A program made the translations under genes and the position numbers. The notes below the pieces were generated by a model that searched no databases, was not told the DNA's origin, and worked only from the letters and a program-made list of their open reading frames with translations. From Mesostigma viride (lineage: Eukaryota; Streptophyta; Mesostigmatophyceae; Mesostigmatales; Mesostigmataceae), in NCBI GenBank assembly GCA_009746045.1, contig RPFO01000164.1:2346321-2410320 (forward strand): a stretch of 64,000 bases of DNA, given 5' to 3'. Numbering within the stretch: position 1 is the first letter of the stretch; each line of letters opens with the position of its first letter. Below are positions 60,622-64,000 of the stretch, one piece after another.

Positions 60622-63600
60622 TTAGACAGCTTGCTGAGATGGGTCCATCAGAGACTGAAGAACCTTGTATTGCACTGCTGCCTTCTGCACTAGCTTGGTC
60701 AAAGCATCAGCAGGATTGTCAACCCCAGGGATATGCTCAATATTGGCCAAGGAGGACAACTCCTTAAGAAGGAGATAATCCAAGTCCCTACTTCTGGCCA
60801 TCTGCCTGTGCACAAACTGCACCATCCCCATGGAGTCTGTTTTTAGAAGAGTGGTAACCTGAAGTGGCCAAGGAGTGTTAGAAGTCATCTGATGAAGCAA
60901 CTCCTTCAGATAAAGGCTTGTGTGAATGCCTTCACAAATAGCCCTGCATTCTGCCACATCACTGCTGACAGCCACCCGTTTGTGCAGGCGACTAAACCAG
61001 CTCACCAAACTCCCCAGGCCTTCCTGTCTGAGCACAAAGAGCCCTGCAGCCCTGCCCCTGACCTTGGAGACCTGCCTGCTGTCCATTGAGCTATCCACAT
61101 ACAGCTCCATGCAAATGGGTTGTGATAAATCCACTGCAGACAACAGAATGCCAGATGAAGCCCTGACCTGATCAGCCACCTTGGCAGACCCTAGCTCCAC
61201 CAGCATGTCATCAGGCAACCTGGCTATGACCATAAGGTCTGGCCTGGAAATGCCTGCCACCCAAGCAACCATGCCCCTCACCATGGGACACAGTGCCTGT
61301 GTGATGGTTGGAGGAAGCTTGCTAATGAGGGTCTCTTGATAGTCATTGCCCCCCACCAGCAGCATACGCCACTCCCCTCCCTTCTTCACCAGTGTGGCCT
61401 CCATGCCCACAAACAGCAGAGGCTCATTCTCCACCTGCCATTGCTCCCTACCCAGAGGAAACTTGGACTTAATGATGGAGATCAGCTCCTTAAGCCACGA
61501 CGTGGGAGCTATCAGATGTAGGTCATCCCCGTGCAGCGAAGCATACACTGGCAGGCCTTCCCATTGCCCCAGAAACAGACAGGGGTCTACAGGAGAGACC
61601 TTCAAGTTGCAATGCTCCTTCAGGAAACGGTTGAGAGTCTCCCTCCAGATTATTGGACTTGACCTCAGGCCCTCCAGGCCCTTGAGGATTTTAAGGAACT
61701 CCGTGTGGATGTCCCTTTTCCATACAGCAGGCACCCTAACATAGAAAGGCGTCTTGCCCTCCCACTTTTCCTGTGCCACATCTGCATCACCCTCCAGAAA
61801 TGCCCTCTTGAAGTCTATCACCACTGAGCCATAGTCCAAGCCCTTGTTGAGAAGGCCTAGAAAGACACACAGCAGCAGCCTCCAAGTATCATGCAGCATG
61901 CCAGGGGTATACAACTCCTCAGCAGTGCACTCACCAGTACCCTTGAACTCATTCAGCACTGGCCTGACATGTGGTACCTTGACCCCGTCCACCTCCTTCA
62001 TCTTGATGACAAACTTGAGCTTGAGTAGACGTCGTGCAGGAGGCAGGTCATTGACAGGTTCCACGCATTTCTTGGAGATCCAGTCCTCCCCAGATTTAAT
62101 CAGACCCAGTGTGACCTGGGGACACATAATGGGAGAGGACATGAGCTTCACCAGGCCTTGGTAGTTGATAGGGCTGTGTCCAGCAAGTGAGTGAGGACCA
62201 ATGCCCAAACTGCTTGGATGACTAGCAGCTGGCAGTATGAGGTCATCAACCAAGGGCTCCTGCCCCTGGCACACTTGCACACGCTTAACCGTCCTGGTTA
62301 CTGCACGTGATAGGTGAGTGGTCCTGAAATTAATCAGTGGGACCTGACCAGCCCCTTCCTTAGTCAGGAGAGAGGACGTGATCACTACCCCATCCTGGCA
62401 TAGGAAATTCTGCCCCAGAAGAGCAGGTCCTTGATAGCCCTCCAAGACACAAAAAGCAGTGTCCTGTCCAAGGATAGGAATGAATACCTCACCCAGTACC
62501 TTCACGTGTACCCCGCCACTGAAGTCAGACACAAACTGATAGCTGGGTTCAGACATGCTGTACCCTGCTGCAGCCCTGGTCCCAATAATGGAGACCTGAG
62601 AATTAGTGTCTACCTCTAAGGCAGTGTCCAGCCCCAGATTGCCATGCCACCTGAGCTTGGCTACCTTGGGCTGCTTCTTGGCCCTTTGTAGAGCCCCAAT
62701 CAATCCAGCCAAACTTGTCCCCCTGGGCTTGGTTAGTGCCTTGGGCTTGACAGTTGACTCCCCAGCTGTTGACCTTGCAGCCTGTTCAACAAGTACCTCT
62801 GCAACCTGGCCAGGGCTGACAGATTCCCCTGCAACAGATGTGGTCGTTGCGTCAGTGATGTCACCTGGGACCTGAAAATCCTGCAGATCCTGTGAGCCTT
62901 GTGCCTGACTGCCCTCATTCATCAGGTTAGGCTTGACATATGACCAACTCAGCCGGTGTACATGCTTTGGTTCGTCCTCCATGCTGACCAAGCATGCGTG
63001 GCTAGCTTCATCAACCTGGGTAACCACCCCAGGACTCCAGCTACCACGTTTGCCATAAAGGCTAGGTTCCTTCCAAGCTAGGACCTTCTGACCCACTTGT
63101 GGCTCCAGCATCTTCCAACCCCGGTCCTTCTCCCTCAGCTTGGCAAAGGTGACATGTGCAGCATGTTTCCAGCCCTCCAGCACATGTGGTGGGCACAGGC
63201 CATGATATAGACCCATTGGGCTGACAGCAACTCCATCATAGTAGAAGTTAACCCTGCTGTTCAGCTGCTGCTCCACGTTCCTCAGCCATGCACTCCTGAC
63301 AAGTGCAGGTGCAGACAAGGGTACCCAGTCTTCAGAGATGATCAATTTCTTGACCTCCTGGATTGCCCTCTCGATAGCACCCTGCTGCCCATGAGCCTCC
63401 CTAGGTGTAACCAGCAACTCAGGAAGGGTAGGATCACCCTTGAGATGCTGAAACTGCATGTCCACCTGGATCCTTGTGGTAGGAAACTTGGCTCTTACAT
63501 TCTGCAGGGCAGCCAGCAAGTACCTGTTCTTCATAGAAGGTAAATGCTCCAGCACCTTGTATTTCGTGTACCTGTCCACGCACACCAACAGTTGCATGCC

Positions 63601-63987
63601 CCTGATGTGTTGGATATCACACTGCAGATCACCAATGCTCTGAGGTAGAGCTTTGGCATGTGATTTCCTGGGCTTGTTGGAGGACAACTGGCACTTACAC
63701 CGTGAGGCAGCTTGCTGACACGCCTTAAGAAGGGGTGCCCTGCCCATACGGAAGGCAAAGTTGTTTGACAGAGAAGTGGCATGCCCAAACATGTTGTGGA
63801 TTCGGGCACCCAACTCCTGGTACACAGAGGAAGCAGTCCCTGGCACAGTCAGGACTGTGCTGTCAGGTTGTCCAGCATCACCATGCTGACTTCCATCCTG
63901 TTCTGACTCAGAGCCTGAGTCACCCTGCTCATGCCCAACACCTGGACCGCCAGCAGGGACCACATGCATACCACCAGAGGCCTTCAC
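60622..63987 (-). CDS. Retrotransposon Pol: integrase, protease-like, RT, RNase H
   Basis: Open to the window edge (1121 residues seen; the first Met may be internal). Order: HHCC zinc site (H64, H69, C90, C97/C99); integrase core D124 (LQCDIQHI), D176 (IQVDMQF), E206 (GQQGAIER); integrase C-terminal segment (SWSPGVV, 315-321); protease-like domain with DTNS at 460-463 and GPALLGQNFL at 520-529; RT with FVIKMKEVDG (659-668), VVIDFKRAFLEGD (D725) and LHGDDLHL (D821, D822); and RNase H with YVDSS and VSWFSRLHKRVAVSSDVAEC. The end IEHIPGVDNPADALTKL is typical of Copia-type Pol. Integrase before RT also fits Copia (Ty1), but the protease lies after integrase and has N where DTG/DSG has G. Confidence 0.85.
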   Translation of the reverse strand: MKASGGMHVVPAGGPGVGHEQGDSGSESEQDGSQHGDAGQPDSTVLTVPGTASSVYQELGARIHNMFGHATSLSNNFAFRMGRAPLLKACQQAASRCKCQLSSNKPRKSHAKALPQSIGDLQCDIQHIRGMQLLVCVDRYTKYKVLEHLPSMKNRYLLAALQNVRAKFPTTRIQVDMQFQHLKGDPTLPELLVTPREAHGQQGAIERAIQEVKKLIISEDWVPLSAPALVRSAWLRNVEQQLNSRVNFYYDGVAVSPMGLYHGLCPPHVLEGWKHAAHVTFAKLREKDRGWKMLEPQVGQKVLAWKEPSLYGKRGSWSPGVVTQVDEASHACLVSMEDEPKHVHRLSWSYVKPNLMNEGSQAQGSQDLQDFQVPGDITDATTTSVAGESVSPGQVAEVLVEQAARSTAGESTVKPKALTKPRGTSLAGLIGALQRAKKQPKVAKLRWHGNLGLDTALEVDTNSQVSIIGTRAAAGYSMSEPSYQFVSDFSGGVHVKVLGEVFIPILGQDTAFCVLEGYQGPALLGQNFLCQDGVVITSSLLTKEGAGQVPLINFRTTHLSRAVTRTVKRVQVCQGQEPLVDDLILPAASHPSSLGIGPHSLAGHSPINYQGLVKLMSSPIMCPQVTLGLIKSGEDWISKKCVEPVNDLPPARRLLKLKFVIKMKEVDGVKVPHVRPVLNEFKGTGECTAEELYTPGMLHDTWRLLLCVFLGLLNKGLDYGSVVIDFKRAFLEGDADVAQEKWEGKTPFYVRVPAVWKRDIHTEFLKILKGLEGLRSSPIIWRETLNRFLKEHCNLKVSPVDPCLFLGQWEGLPVYASLHGDDLHLIAPTSWLKELISIIKSKFPLGREQWQVENEPLLFVGMEATLVKKGGEWRMLLVGGNDYQETLISKLPPTITQALCPMVRGMVAWVAGISRPDLMVIARLPDDMLVELGSAKVADQVRASSGILLSAVDLSQPICMELYVDSSMDSRQVSKVRGRAAGLFVLRQEGLGSLVSWFSRLHKRVAVSSDVAECRAICEGIHTSLYLKELLHQMTSNTPWPLQVTTLLKTDSMGMVQFVHRQMARSRDLDYLLLKELSSLANIEHIPGVDNPADALTKLVQKAAVQYKVLQSLMDPSQQAV

Positions 63988-64000
63988 ACCCCTCTGTGGT

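Overview
The window looks like nuclear DNA of a green alga. It has GT-AG introns and an intact plastid-type NAD-malate dehydrogenase with a transit-peptide-like leader. It also has animal-like extracellular domains (EGF-like, frizzled-like cysteine-rich) of the kind seen in some green algae, and very heavy repeat and transposon content. No genus can be named from the sequence alone.

Layout. 1-6.9 kb: a multi-exon minus-strand gene for an EGF-repeat membrane or secreted protein, whose introns carry huge tetranucleotide tracts. 7.5-8.4 kb: a short DNA transposon with TA-flanked terminal inverted repeats (TIRs). 10-25.7 kb: a nested transposon graveyard of LINE 3' ends, LINE-type ORF1 copies without reverse transcriptase (families A, B and C), two TTAA-flanked piggyBac-like elements, a diverged third relative, and a 493-bp TIR element. 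26.3-28.9 kb: two host genes, NAD-MDH (-) and a secreted frizzled-like cysteine-rich protein (+). 30.67-38.80 kb: an apparently complete 8.1-kb DNA transposon. It has two divergent genes, a DUF7869-type putative transposase and a coiled-coil/Gln-rich protein, that share a duplicated N-terminal leader. The leaders lie in the arms of a 1.9-kb palindrome around six 93-bp repeats. 39-44.7 kb: more LINE pieces and the two best-preserved ORF1 copies. 45-50.4 kb: minisatellites and a multi-exon PHD/ADD-type zinc-finger gene (-). 51.8-56.5 kb: LINE/ORF1 fragments. 56.56-57.23 kb: a tandem element with perfect 76-bp palindromes and pol III-like boxes. 57.2-64 kb: LTR-retrotransposon genes on the minus strand: gag, an unknown ORF, a probable LTR, and a pol with the unusual order integrase-protease-RT-RNase H.

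The transposons are related to each other and to their targets. Nearly every LINE or ORF1 copy ends in the same short hairpin plus an AATT-type tail, in several families and orientations. New copies repeatedly sit tail-to-tail on old tails. A 69-bp insertion made only of that hairpin and tail, with a 12-bp target duplication, shows that the 3' end alone can be mobilised. Host ORF1 copies in turn give clean empty sites for the DNA transposons. The strongest candidates for new biology are the 8.1-kb palindrome-cored transposon, the shared 3'-hairpin retrotransposition system, and the 76-bp-palindrome tandem element. Exon limits, frames and repeat boundaries were worked out by eye; family names rest on motif recognition, not on searches.
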